NCBI RefSeq assembly: GCF_030147005.1
Contig: NZ_JASLAW010000199.1
Location: 28,642 to 92,641 of the forward strand
DNA length: 64,000 nucleotides
DNA from: Pseudomonas sp.
GTDB lineage: Bacteria; Pseudomonadota; Gammaproteobacteria; Pseudomonadales; Pseudomonadaceae
Direction of reading: 5' to 3'
The position numbers and the translations under genes are program-made. The notes beneath the pieces were generated by a model. That model did not search any database, was not told where the DNA came from, and was given only the letters and a program-made list of their open reading frames with translations. Position 1 is the first letter of the stretch. Each line of letters begins with the position of its first letter. Shown here one piece after another: positions 9,027-20,402 of the stretch.

Positions 9027-9875
9027 ATGCGCACTTTTCGGCTGGTGATTGCTTGCCCGGACCGGGTTGGCATCGTTGCCAAGGTCAGTAACTTTCTGGC
9101 TTCTCATAACGGTTGGATCACCGAGGCGAGCCATCACTCGGATGATCTCAGCGGTTGGTTTTTCATGCGTCACGAAATTCGTGCCGACACATTGCCTTTT
9201 GGCCTGGAAGCTTTTCGTGAGGCGTTTACGCCGATCGCCGAAGAGTTTTCGATGACCTGGCACATCACCGACACCGAGCAGAAAAAACGCGTCGTACTGA
9301 TGGCCAGCCGTGAATCCCACTGCCTGGCGGACCTTCTGCACCGCTGGCACAGCGATGAGCTCGATTGCGAGATTGCCTGTGTGATCTCCAACCATGACGA
9401 CCTGCGCAGCATGGTCGAATGGCATGGCATCCCGTATTACCACGTGCCGGTCAACCCGCAGGACAAGGAGCCCGCGTTCGCCGAGGTGTCGCGTCTGGTC
9501 AAGCAGCACGATGCCGACGTGGTGGTGCTGGCGCGCTACATGCAGATCCTGCCGCCGGAGCTGTGCCGCGAATATGCCGGCAAGGTGATCAACATTCACC
9601 ACAGTTTCCTGCCTTCGTTCGTGGGGGCCAAGCCTTATCACCAGGCGTCGCTGCGCGGCGTGAAGTTGATCGGCGCGACTTGCCACTACGTCACCGAAGA
9701 GTTGGACGCCGGTCCGATCATCGAGCAGGACGTGGTTCGCGTCAGCCACAGCGACAGCATCGAAGACATGGTGCGTTTCGGCCGTGACGTCGAGAAGATG
9801 GTGCTGGCCCGTGGCTTGCGTTATCACCTGGAAGATCGCGTATTGGTGCACGGCAACAAGACCGTGGTGTTCTGA
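9027..9875 (+). CDS. purU: Formyltetrahydrofolate deformylase
   Basis: 282 aa. It hydrolyses 10-formyl-THF to formate and THF, balancing one-carbon units. An N-terminal ACT domain (residues 1-80, RLVIACPDRVGIVAKVSNFL) precedes the formyltransferase fold with NIHHSFLPSFVGAKPY and the catalytic HYVTEELDAGPIIEQD segment. The ATG at 9027 gives the usual family length; the upstream in-frame ATG at 8991 would add 12 unconserved residues. A strong terminator follows. This is the third gene of the conserved sbcB-mvaT-purU group. Confidence 0.96.
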   Translation: MRTFRLVIACPDRVGIVAKVSNFLASHNGWITEASHHSDDLSGWFFMRHEIRADTLPFGLEAFREAFTPIAEEFSMTWHITDTEQKKRVVLMASRESHCLADLLHRWHSDELDCEIACVISNHDDLRSMVEWHGIPYYHVPVNPQDKEPAFAEVSRLVKQHDADVVVLARYMQILPPELCREYAGKVINIHHSFLPSFVGAKPYHQASLRGVKLIGATCHYVTEELDAGPIIEQDVVRVSHSDSIEDMVRFGRDVEKMVLARGLRYHLEDRVLVHGNKTVVF

Positions 9876-9899
9876 TCAACGCGTTGTGATTGAACAAGC

Positions 9900-9935
9900 A
9901 GGGGCCCGGGAGTAAAACTCTCCGGGCCCTTTTTA
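9900..9935 (+). terminator. purU terminator
   Basis: GGGCCCGG (9902-9909) pairs with CCGGGCCC (9922-9929) and is followed by TTTTTATTTT. Confidence 0.9.
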
Positions 9936-9951
9936 TTTTCAGGACGCGCAA

Positions 9952-10137
9952 ATGACCGACCCACTCGATAAGGCGACCTCCAAACCACCGGCTACAGTGG
10001 GCGAGGGGTGTCTGAGTCGCTACGACCCGGACGCGCTGGGTGCCGATGATGGTACTGACTTTCCTGGCGCTGCCCAGCTGTGGGAGCAGTTGCAGGAACA
10101 CGAGAAGCCGCCCGCTGCCCCTGGAAAAGACGCTTGA
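9952..10137 (+). CDS. Possible small protein overlapping the flippase 3' end
   Basis: 61-codon frame beginning MTDPLDKATSKPPATVGEG and containing DPDALGADDGTDFPGAAQLW. It has an AGGA ribosome site 9 bp before the ATG and follows directly after the purU terminator. It overlaps, antisense, the last 146 bases of the flippase-like gene, whose C-terminal tail there (from about RVPATAPTAGQ) is low-complexity and unlike the rest of that protein. Either frame could be the real one, or both. I do not recognise a family. It is acidic, probably soluble, and has no membrane segment. Confidence 0.35.
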   Translation: MTDPLDKATSKPPATVGEGCLSRYDPDALGADDGTDFPGAAQLWEQLQEHEKPPAAPGKDA

Positions 10138-11101
10138 GCAACGGTTTGCCCACCATCAACAGAAACACTGGCGCACCGGCCAGCAGATAGAAGTAGTAGG
10201 TTACCGCCCGCCAGATCAGGATCGCCGCCGCCGCCGTGGAGTTGCCCACCATGGGCGCCAGCAATGCCGCCGACGTCAACTCCGCCGCCCCGGCACCGCC
10301 TGGCAGCAGGCTGAATTGGCCTGCGGTCAATGCCACCATCTGGATCAGGAAACTCCACGCCCATTGCACGTCGCCACCCAGGCCGCGCAGTGCCAGGTAC
10401 AACACGCTATAGCGCAATAACCAATGCAGGCTGGTCAGCGCAAACACGCCGAGCAGCGTGTGCCGGGGCAATTTCAGCGTTTGGGTGAATGCCGCAAGAA
10501 AGCGCAGCAACCGGCGAGCCCAGCGTCGACGGGTGCCGACGCGTACATTCATGGCCTTGAGCGCCCGCCCGGCCAGGCGAATCAACCTGCGATGAAAGCG
10601 CACCACCACCAGGCAACCGACGATCCCGCCGACCATCGACGCGGCACTGAGCCCCAGCAGCCATTCCAGGCGGGGGCTGAGGCTATGGAACAGCGCATAC
10701 AGCACGATGCCCACCAATGCGCAGAGAAAAAACAGCATGTCGCTCAACTGGTCCATGGCGAATACCGCGCTGCCGTGGGCGGGCCGTATGCCATTGCGTG
10801 CCAGCAGGCCCATCAGCGTCAGCGGCCCGCCGCTGCCGCCAGGCGTAGCGCACATGGCGAACTCAGTCGATATCACCACTCCCAGGCTTTTGCGCCATCT
10901 CAACCGGTGGCGCTGTTCGCCAAGCAACAAGCGGATGCGCAGGCTGTTGATCAACCAGCAGCCGATAATCATGGCAAACATCCCCATTAACTGGGGCAGG
11001 GGGAATTGGCGCAGGCGCGCAATGGTTTCGCCACCGCCCAGCCACACTGGGATCACCAGCGCGACCATCAGCGCCAGAGACAGCCAGATCAGCCGGCGCA
11101 T
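9992..11101 (-). CDS. UPF0104 / MprF-type flippase-like membrane protein
   Basis: About 369 aa polytopic protein starting MRRLIWLSLALMVALVIP, with seven or eight hydrophobic segments spread over residues 5-325. It contains the family signature TEFAMCATPGGSGGPLTLMG and a later PGGAGAAELTSAALLAP, as in lysylphosphatidylglycerol synthase transmembrane domains (UPF0104). Such proteins flip or handle lipid-linked substrates. It ends a three-gene operon with a GT4 glycosyltransferase and a deacetylase. A GTG at 11119 is an alternative start with AAGG upstream. The last 35 residues are low-complexity and may not be authentic coding sequence. Confidence 0.83.
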   Translation of the reverse strand: MRRLIWLSLALMVALVIPVWLGGGETIARLRQFPLPQLMGMFAMIIGCWLINSLRIRLLLGEQRHRLRWRKSLGVVISTEFAMCATPGGSGGPLTLMGLLARNGIRPAHGSAVFAMDQLSDMLFFLCALVGIVLYALFHSLSPRLEWLLGLSAASMVGGIVGCLVVVRFHRRLIRLAGRALKAMNVRVGTRRRWARRLLRFLAAFTQTLKLPRHTLLGVFALTSLHWLLRYSVLYLALRGLGGDVQWAWSFLIQMVALTAGQFSLLPGGAGAAELTSAALLAPMVGNSTAAAAILIWRAVTYYFYLLAGAPVFLLMVGKPLLKRLFQGQRAASRVPATAPTAGQRQESQYHHRHPARPGRSDSDTPRPL

Positions 11102-11841
11102 GGCAGCGTCGACAGCCACGCGGCCTTGGTCTGTGGCGTGCGTCCGTCATCGAGCAGGCGCAGCAGGATCTGCAGCCAGTAATCCCGCGAAAACGCGTGG
11201 CGCATATCCACGGGGTGCAAGCCTAGTCGAATCACCGGGGCGGCCTGCCAGCGCTGTTCGCGTCGATCGCTGAGGGCTTTGGACAAGCCTCGGCGCCAGG
11301 CACTGCGGGCGCTCCACACCAGGCCAGGGGCATGAATGCGCGTAAAGTCAGGCAGGCGGTACAGATGCTGCGGGTCGCTGGTATAGCTCAGCGGTAACTG
11401 GCGCAGCGCCAACCGGGTGCCCTGGCTCATCAACCAGGCGGGGGCGACAAACCCCTGCAGCGGCCAGTCATTGCGCTGGAATACCTCAATGCCGTCAGTC
11501 AGGCGCTGCAACGCCTGGGCCTCGGACAACTGGTAGAACTCGCCCTCATGGGTGTAGATGCGCCGCATGAACCACTCTTTGGGCGTGCGCGGCCGGGGTT
11601 GTTCGTCGCAGTGGTAGTAACCGTGCAAGGTGAGTTCATCGCCTTTGGCTACGCGGTCATCGAGCAGGCGCCGGAAGTCACCGTGGGCCTCCAGGGCGTT
11701 ATGGTGATGAAAATCCGGTACCACCAGCCAAGTGATGGGGACATTGCCGATGGCATCGACGGCCTCGACGAACGGCCGGTAATCGGCCCAGGTGTTCGGC
11801 GCCACGTCGTGCAGCACCAGCATCACGGAACGTTCAGCCAT
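11089..11841 (-). CDS. Polysaccharide deacetylase family protein (DUF2334-like)
   Basis: 250 aa, starting MAERSVMLVLHDVAPNTWAD. The NodB/DUF2334-like metal and substrate motifs are visible: HDVAP near residue 11, GDELTLHGYYH near residue 67 and RLGLHPVDMRH near residue 205. It would remove acetyl groups from a sugar polymer or glycolipid. The start lies 8 bp inside the GT4 gene, and its own stop overlaps the flippase-like gene. The three genes are thus translated together, pointing to one envelope glycan or glycolipid pathway. The substrate cannot be told. No signal peptide is visible, so it probably acts in the cytoplasm. Confidence 0.87.
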   Translation of the reverse strand: MAERSVMLVLHDVAPNTWADYRPFVEAVDAIGNVPITWLVVPDFHHHNALEAHGDFRRLLDDRVAKGDELTLHGYYHCDEQPRPRTPKEWFMRRIYTHEGEFYQLSEAQALQRLTDGIEVFQRNDWPLQGFVAPAWLMSQGTRLALRQLPLSYTSDPQHLYRLPDFTRIHAPGLVWSARSAWRRGLSKALSDRREQRWQAAPVIRLGLHPVDMRHAFSRDYWLQILLRLLDDGRTPQTKAAWLSTLPCAG

Positions 11842-12946
11842 GGGCGAGCATCGGTTTATGTGTGCCCAGCACGGCGTGGTAATGCCCCAGCAGGCTGTCC
11901 ACCACCGCATCCCACGCGTAATGCTGTTCGACATGGCACCGGGCCTGTTCACCGAGGCGGCGACTGTCGGCGCCGAACAGTTCGCGTACCGCATCGGCCA
12001 TCGCCTTGGGATCGTTGGGCGGGCAGAGCAGGCCGCAGCGCTCGTCGACAATTTCAGTGAAGGCGCCCGCAGCAACCGCGACCACCGGGATGCCACAGGC
12101 CATGGCTTCCAGAATGACCAGCCCGAAGGTTTCCTGGTCGCCGCCATGCAGCAGCGCATCGGCGCTGGCCATCAAGCGGGCCACGTGATGGGCCGGGCGG
12201 AAGCCATCGACCACGGTGACATTCTCCGGCACGCTGGCCGGCATGCCGGAGCCCACCAGCAACAAGTGATAGCCCTCACCCAGGCGCTTCATGCAATTGA
12301 GCAGCACCGGCAGGTTTTTTTCCTTGGAGCCACGCCCGGCAAAAATCAGCAGCCGGGTGTCTTCATCAATGCCCAGTTCGGCGCGCAGGCCGGGGTCGCG
12401 CACGGCGGGGGTGAAGGTTTGCAGGTCGACGCCCAGGGGTTGTACGAAGACGTTTTTCACCCCAAGCCCAGTGAGTTTGTCGGCCATTACCTGGCTGGGA
12501 GCCAGCACCCGGTCAAAATTCCCATAGAGTTTGCTGACGTACGCTTCGACGTTGGGGGTAAACCAGGCGCCCATGCGGTTACGCACCAGCAGCGGTAAAT
12601 CGGAGTGATAAAAACCGATGACGGGCACATCCAACTGGCGCCGGGCGTCCAGAGCGGCCCAGGCGGTCAGGTACGGATCGCCGACTTCGATCAGATCAGG
12701 CTGTAAATCGTGCAGGACATTTCGCCAGGGCGCCAGGCGCAGGGGAAAGCGATAGCCTTTGCCGAAGGGCAGCGGCGGCGCCGGCACCTCGAAAATACCA
12801 TCCCGCTCGCTCAAATGGGCGCCGGGCACCAACAGGCTGTGGCGAATGCCGGGCTTAACCGCCAGGCGCCGGTGCTTGGCGTCCAGATATGTGCGTACGC
12901 CACCGCTGGCCGGGGCGTAGAACATGGTTATGTCAGCGATATGCAC
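11834..12946 (-). CDS. GT4 family glycosyltransferase
   Basis: About 370 aa GT-B enzyme. The N-terminal acceptor half begins HIADITMFYAPASGGVRTYL. The C-terminal nucleotide-sugar half contains LLIFAGRGSKEKNLPVLL and the GT4 motif GDQETFGLVILEAMACGIPV near residue 290 (an E-X7-E arrangement), then AAGAFTEIVDERCGLL. I place the start at GTG 12946: the strong GGAGGG site is 9 bp before it but directly abuts the ATG at 12955, too close to serve that codon. It is the first gene of the GT4-deacetylase-flippase operon. Donor and acceptor are unknown. Confidence 0.88.
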   Translation of the reverse strand: MHIADITMFYAPASGGVRTYLDAKHRRLAVKPGIRHSLLVPGAHLSERDGIFEVPAPPLPFGKGYRFPLRLAPWRNVLHDLQPDLIEVGDPYLTAWAALDARRQLDVPVIGFYHSDLPLLVRNRMGAWFTPNVEAYVSKLYGNFDRVLAPSQVMADKLTGLGVKNVFVQPLGVDLQTFTPAVRDPGLRAELGIDEDTRLLIFAGRGSKEKNLPVLLNCMKRLGEGYHLLLVGSGMPASVPENVTVVDGFRPAHHVARLMASADALLHGGDQETFGLVILEAMACGIPVVAVAAGAFTEIVDERCGLLCPPNDPKAMADAVRELFGADSRRLGEQARCHVEQHYAWDAVVDSLLGHYHAVLGTHKPMLAHG

Positions 12947-13105
12947 GATGAACATCCCTCCAATCCATTGCTCTCCTTAACGTGGACCTGAGCTAAGGAT
13001 AGATGTTCGATTGAGATTGGTGTCGCGCCGCATGTTCAAACTGAGAACGGGAGGAGGTGTGGAAGCGGGAAGCCCAGGGCCGTCAGTGTGCAGGCAATGG
13101 ATAAA

Positions 13106-13198
13106 CCTGTGGCGAGGGAGCTTGCTCGCGCTGGGCGCGAAGCGCCCCTGAAGATGGGACCGCTACGCGTGCAACGGGAGCAAGCTCCCTCGCCACGG
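13106..13198. repeat. Long palindromic repeat (GTGGCGAGGGAGCTTGCTC type)
   Basis: Arms GTGGCGAGGGAGCTTGCTC near 13110 and GAGCAAGCTCCCTCGCCAC near 13178 are inverted around a spacer of about 50 bp that itself contains shorter palindromes (GGGCGCGAAGCGCCC). It lies between the chemoreceptor 3' end and the GT4 promoter. The same family occurs inside the mobile-looking element at 63752-63918. Confidence 0.85.
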
Positions 13199-13208
13199 TA
13201 AAGCACTA

Positions 13209-15098
13209 TCAGATCCTGAAGCTGCCCACCATTTGCTTGAGTCGGGCGGCCTGCCGCTCAAGGTCCGTGCAGGCGCGCAGGGTCGATTGCAGGTTTTCCA
13301 CGCCTTCCTGGTTGAGGGTGTTGATTTCAGTGATGTCCATATTGATCGACTCCACCACCGAGGTCTGCTCCTCGGTGGCGGTGGCGACGGACTGGTTCAT
13401 GCCGTCGATCTCGCCAATGCGCTGAGTCACGCTGTTCAAACGCTCGCCGGCCAGGTTGGCGATCTCCACGCTGTCCTGGCTGTGGCGCTGGCTTTCACTC
13501 ATGGTGCTCACCGAGTCACGGGCGCCGACTTGCAGTTCCTCGATCATCTTCTGCACCTGTTGCGCCGATTCCTGGGTGCGATGCGCCAGGTTGCGCACTT
13601 CATCGGCCACCACCGCAAACCCGCGCCCGGCTTCACCGGCACGCGCAGCTTCGATGGCGGCGTTGAGCGCCAGCAAGTTGGTTTGCTGGGAAATACTGGT
13701 GATCACTTCAAGGATCTGGCCGATGTTCACCGTCTTGCTGTTCAGGGCCTCGATATTGCTGCTGGAGGCGCTGATCATGGTCGACAGCTGGGTCATCGCC
13801 TTGATATTGCGTTCTACCACCTGCTGGCCTTCCTCCGCCAAATGCCGTGCATCACTGGCCTGACTGGAGGCTTGCGCCGCATTACGGGCGATTTCCTGAG
13901 CGGCAGCGCCCAGTTGGTTGATCGCAGCGGCGACGCTGTTGGTGCGGTTGGCCTGTTCGTCTGAATTGACCATCGACGAATTGGAGGCGCTGACGACCCG
14001 CAATGCCACTTCGTTGACCTGCTCGGTGGCCGACGATACTTCGCGGATCGAGGTGTGAATGCGCTCGACGAAACGGTTGAACGCATTGCCCAGGGTGCCG
14101 AACTCGTCATTGTTGTGGATGGTCAGGCGGCGAGTCAGGTCGCCTTCGCCATCGGCAATGTCCTGCATGGCACGGGTCATCAGGTGCAACGGTTGCAGCA
14201 ACACGCGGATCAACATGCCCAGCAACGCGATGATGATCACCACCGCGATGATCGTGGCGATGACCGCTGATGTACGGAATTCACTGAGCATGGCGAACGA
14301 CTTGGCTTTATCCACCGAGATACCCAGGTACCAGTTCACCGAAGGCAGGCCCTTGATCGGGGTGAACGTTACGATATTGGTCTTGCCGTTGGCCTGCACT
14401 TCGCTGAAATCAGCGCTGATCTTCGGCGTGTCTTTGGGGTACACGTCCGCCAGGGTCTTCATCACCAGGGCCTTGTCCGGGTGCACCAGCACTTTGCCGT
14501 CGGCGCTGACCAGAAATGCGTAACCCATGCCGCCCAAGTCCAGTGCGCCAATGTTGTCCACCAGGGTTTGCAGGCTCAGGTCACCGCCCACCACACCGAT
14601 GCTCTGGCCGGCCTTGGCGCTCGGTGTGGCGATGGAGATAATCAGTTGCCCCGTTGCCGCGTCGATATAGGGCTCAGTCAAGGTCGAGCCGTTGGTGTTC
14701 TGGGCGCCCTTGTACCAAGGGCGGACACGTGGGTCGAAACCGTCGGGCATCTTGGTCTCGGGGCGGATGGTGAAGGTACCCTGGCTGTCGCCGACGTAGG
14801 TGGCCATGAACGAGGATGTCAGCGCTTTCTGTTCCAGCAGGCTGGCCACGACCGGCGGATCGGGGTTGAGGGCGATATTCTGCGCAGCGTTTTCTACCAG
14901 GGCGATGCGCCCGGTGAGCCAGGTTTGAATGCTGCCGGCGGTGACGTCGCCCATTTCATGCAGGTAGCTATTAAGGTCGTCACGAATCGCATTGCGCTGA
15001 AGGTAGTCGTTATAGAGGGTAAACAACGCAAAGGCGGCGATGACGATAAGGGAGGCTGCAAGCAAAATTTTGTGGCTGAAGCGCAGGTTTTTATTCAT
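13209..15098 (-). CDS. Methyl-accepting chemotaxis protein with dCache sensor
   Basis: 629 aa. Membrane segment 1 (ILLAASLIVIAAFALFTLYN) is followed by a periplasmic dCache_1 domain (about 35-275), membrane segment 2 (about 278-300), HAMP, and a long signalling domain whose hairpin tip reads ISQQTNLLALNAAIEAARAG. The sensor contains RVRPWYKGA, EPYID and GVVGGDLSL, the residues that in PctA-type receptors bind the amino and carboxyl groups of L-amino acids, so an amino-acid receptor is likely. The start has a FliA-like promoter about 160 bp upstream. No CheW-binding C-terminal pentapeptide is evident; the protein ends LKQMVGSFRI. Confidence 0.92.
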   Translation of the reverse strand: MNKNLRFSHKILLAASLIVIAAFALFTLYNDYLQRNAIRDDLNSYLHEMGDVTAGSIQTWLTGRIALVENAAQNIALNPDPPVVASLLEQKALTSSFMATYVGDSQGTFTIRPETKMPDGFDPRVRPWYKGAQNTNGSTLTEPYIDAATGQLIISIATPSAKAGQSIGVVGGDLSLQTLVDNIGALDLGGMGYAFLVSADGKVLVHPDKALVMKTLADVYPKDTPKISADFSEVQANGKTNIVTFTPIKGLPSVNWYLGISVDKAKSFAMLSEFRTSAVIATIIAVVIIIALLGMLIRVLLQPLHLMTRAMQDIADGEGDLTRRLTIHNNDEFGTLGNAFNRFVERIHTSIREVSSATEQVNEVALRVVSASNSSMVNSDEQANRTNSVAAAINQLGAAAQEIARNAAQASSQASDARHLAEEGQQVVERNIKAMTQLSTMISASSSNIEALNSKTVNIGQILEVITSISQQTNLLALNAAIEAARAGEAGRGFAVVADEVRNLAHRTQESAQQVQKMIEELQVGARDSVSTMSESQRHSQDSVEIANLAGERLNSVTQRIGEIDGMNQSVATATEEQTSVVESINMDITEINTLNQEGVENLQSTLRACTDLERQAARLKQMVGSFRI

Positions 15099-15260
15099 GG
15101 CTTGTAGGGTCCGCTAAGGTCTTGGTATCCGAGGCGCGTCTTTATGGGATGCGCAAAAATGGCAGCGTCAAAAAAGGTGTGGTACTTCTTGCAAGCTTCA
15201 GAGGCAGTTGTAGGAAATATCTCCCCCCCGTTTTTAGACTTTTTGGGTTTCACACTGTCT

Positions 15261-15287
15261 TTATCGACCCGGCTGCACTAAAGATTA
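15261..15287 (-). promoter_or_regulatory. Candidate FliA (sigma-28) promoter of the chemoreceptor
   Basis: On the minus strand TAAT-N15-GTCGATAA (15287 down to 15261) matches the TAAA-N15-GCCGATAA consensus except for two bases. It points to the chemoreceptor about 160 bp downstream, as expected for a motility gene. Confidence 0.35.
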
Positions 15288-15302
15288 ACCATAGGTGACG
15301 AA

Positions 15303-16781
15303 ATGCCTGACTCCACACAACTGCTTATCGGTGCCGGCCCAGGCGGCCAGCCCATTGCCCAGCCCATGCGTCTGGCCAACCGTCATGGGTTGATTGCCGG
15401 CGCCACGGGCACCGGCAAGACCGTCACCTTGCAGCGCCTGGCCGAAGCCTTCAGTGATGCGGGCGTGGCGGTATTCGCCGCCGACATCAAGGGTGACCTT
15501 TGCGGCCTGGGCGCCGCGGCCAACCCCCAGGGCAAAGTCGCCGAACGCATCGCCGGGATGCCTTTCCTTAATTACGCGCCAAAGGCTTATCCGGTCACGC
15601 TGTGGGATATCCACGGGCAGTCCGGTCACCCGTTGCGCACCACCATCAGCGAAATGGGGCCGTTGCTGCTCGGCAGCCTGCTGGAACTCACCGACAGCCA
15701 GCAGTCGGCGCTGTACGCGACATTCAAGGTAGCCGACCGAGAAGGCCTGTTGCTGCTGGACCTTAAAGACCTCAAGGCGTTGCTCAACCACCTGCGTTAT
15801 CACCCCGAACTGTTGGGCGACGATGCGGCGTTGATGACCACCGGCTCCAGTCAGGCCTTGTTGCGCCGCCTCGCGGTGCTCGAACAGCAGGGTGCCGAAG
15901 CCCTGTTTGGCGAGCCGGCCCTGCAACTCGAGGATATTTTGCAGCCCGCCAGCGACGGGCGCGGCCGTATCCATTTGCTGGACGCCAGCCGCCTGGTGCA
16001 TGACGCGCCGAAGGTGTACGCGACGTTCCTGTTGTGGTTGCTGGCGGAACTGTTCGAACAGTTGCCGGAGCGCGGTGATGCCGAAAAACCGCTGTTGGCG
16101 CTGTTTTTCGATGAGGCGCATTTGCTATTCGCCGATACACCCAAGGCTTTACAGGACCGTTTGGAACAGGTGGTGCGGTTGATCCGCTCCAAAGGGGTGG
16201 GCGTGTACTTCGTCACCCAATCTCCGGGCGACTTGCCTGACACAGTACTGGCACAGCTGGGCCTGCGTATTCAGCATGGCTTGCGGGCATTCACCACCAA
16301 AGAGCAGAAATCCCTGCGGGCGGTGGCGGACGGTTTCCGGCCCAACCCGGCCTTCGATGCCTTGGCGGTGCTGACCGAGTTGGGCACTGGTGAGGCGCTG
16401 GTGGGCACCTTGCAGGAAAAGGGCACGCCGGAGATCGTCCAGCGCGTGTTGGTCGCACCACCGCAGTCGCGGATCGGGCCGCTCACCGAGGCCGAACGTG
16501 CGGCGCTGGTCGCCAGTTCGCCGCTGCAGGGCCGTTATGACAAACCGATTGATCGCGAATCAGCCTACGAAGTACTGATGGCGCGTAAGGCGTTGGGGCC
16601 GACCGAGGAGGACAAGCCTGCGGCCGAAGAATCCAGCTTCACCGACAAGGCCGGTGCGTTCCTGGGAACCACGGCAGGCAAGGCGCTGAAATCAGCCATG
16701 CAGCAGGCCGCCAATCAGATGGGCCGGCAGTTGGTGCGTGGCTTGTTGGGCTCGTTGCTGGGCGGCAGCAAGCGCAAGTAG
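15303..16781 (+). CDS. HerA-like helicase / DUF853 ATPase
   Basis: 492 aa P-loop ATPase. The Walker A GATGTGKT is near residue 33, KGDL near residue 63, the Walker B LLALFFDEAHLLF near residue 265, and an Arg-finger/sensor segment reads VYFVTQSPGDLPDTVLAQLG. This is the DUF853 (HerA/YjgR-like) group, hexameric NTPases of uncertain biological role. The tail (from about 440) is Ala/Lys-rich and low-complexity, ending GSLLGGSKRK. It stands alone, convergent with dciA with only 2 bp between stops. No nuclease partner (NurA) is nearby, so a DNA-end role is unproven. Confidence 0.9.
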   Translation: MPDSTQLLIGAGPGGQPIAQPMRLANRHGLIAGATGTGKTVTLQRLAEAFSDAGVAVFAADIKGDLCGLGAAANPQGKVAERIAGMPFLNYAPKAYPVTLWDIHGQSGHPLRTTISEMGPLLLGSLLELTDSQQSALYATFKVADREGLLLLDLKDLKALLNHLRYHPELLGDDAALMTTGSSQALLRRLAVLEQQGAEALFGEPALQLEDILQPASDGRGRIHLLDASRLVHDAPKVYATFLLWLLAELFEQLPERGDAEKPLLALFFDEAHLLFADTPKALQDRLEQVVRLIRSKGVGVYFVTQSPGDLPDTVLAQLGLRIQHGLRAFTTKEQKSLRAVADGFRPNPAFDALAVLTELGTGEALVGTLQEKGTPEIVQRVLVAPPQSRIGPLTEAERAALVASSPLQGRYDKPIDRESAYEVLMARKALGPTEEDKPAAEESSFTDKAGAFLGTTAGKALKSAMQQAANQMGRQLVRGLLGSLLGGSKRK

Positions 16782-16783
16782 GC

Positions 16784-17239
16784 TCAAGGTTTGGGCTTGG
16801 CATGGGCGGCCAGCCGCTCCAGTGCCGCGCGCAAACCCGGATCGTTGATCCCTTCGGCCGTTGCCTGGAGGGTTTCGGCGGCATTTGCCGACAGGTCCAT
16901 CGTATGTCCCGCCGTGCTTCGCAGCACGGTGGCCGGCTGCACCTTGAACTGGATGCGGGTCAAGCCGGCAAACTCATCAAACACGATCAGTTGGCGCTGC
17001 AAGCGTTTTTGCTGGTAACGCAAACGCGTCGCCCAATGCCCGTCCGTGACAATGAGTAGCAGGTTGCCTTCACGCCAGGACGCCACATGACAGTGTTCGC
17101 GCGCGGCCGGTTGCAGCTGGCTTTCAAGCAGGCGTTGCAAATGCCCCAGGCGCTGCGCATGGCCAAAGATGGCTTTCAGCGGCTTGGCTTCGCGGAGCAA
17201 CACGCCGGGAGCGCGGGCTGGAAGAGGGCGAAATGCCAT
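16784..17239 (-). CDS. dciA: DciA-like (DUF721) protein
   Basis: 151 aa. The conserved DUF721 core sits in the N-terminal 100 residues (RLGHLQRLLESQLQP, then NLLLIVTDGHWATRLRYQQ). DciA is the ancestral loader or operator of the replicative helicase DnaB in bacteria lacking DnaC. The position next to secA is as I recall it in other pseudomonads, where a DUF721 gene sits between lpxC and secA. Here lpxC is not in the window, and a HerA-like gene lies on the other side. The C-terminal 50 residues are variable in this family. Confidence 0.82.
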   Translation of the reverse strand: MAFRPLPARAPGVLLREAKPLKAIFGHAQRLGHLQRLLESQLQPAAREHCHVASWREGNLLLIVTDGHWATRLRYQQKRLQRQLIVFDEFAGLTRIQFKVQPATVLRSTAGHTMDLSANAAETLQATAEGINDPGLRAALERLAAHAKPKP

Positions 17240-17543
17240 GTTTAGACACCTTAAGTAACAGAGCGAGCATCTTAACAGAAAGCGTCCGTGGGCCCCGAAG
17301 CCGTCATCGGCAGTGCTTTTCCCATGAAATCAATAAGTAACTTCTGCGCTCGATGGGTTGAAGTTCCAGCAAAAGCCCTTATTTTAAACAAGCCCTCTCA
17401 CAGCGCCGTGCCCGCATCCGGGAACAACGCCACTTTCCTCACCCACGATTCCGGGTAGAATGCGCGTTCGCATGCGGCCGTGAGGGCTGCTCGGGCCACT
17501 CACGGTGCGCCCTCCATCCCTATGTGTGGAAGAACCTGCCGAT
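17240..17543. other. dciA-secA divergent spacer
   Basis: 304 bp. A possible sigma-70 promoter toward secA has TTGAAG at 17358-17363 and an AT-rich TTATTTTA at 17379-17386. No RNA gene or ORF of coding character is apparent. A secM-like regulator of secA is not seen. Confidence 0.35.
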
Positions 17544-20279
<2,736 letters not shown>

Positions 20280-20307
20280 GATTTTCGCCTGACGCTGCAA
20301 CACCCCG

Positions 20308-20341
20308 CGCCGCGACCGGCATCAGCCGTCGCGGCGTTTTG
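20308..20341 (+). terminator. secA terminator
   Basis: CGCCGCGAC (20308-20316) pairs with GTCGCGGCG (20328-20336), followed by TTTT. Confidence 0.85.
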
Positions 20342-20402
20342 CCATTAACTCCCCCGTCGATAGCGACGGCACACACATCCTCTATTTTCAAGGAGCGCAT
20401 AC

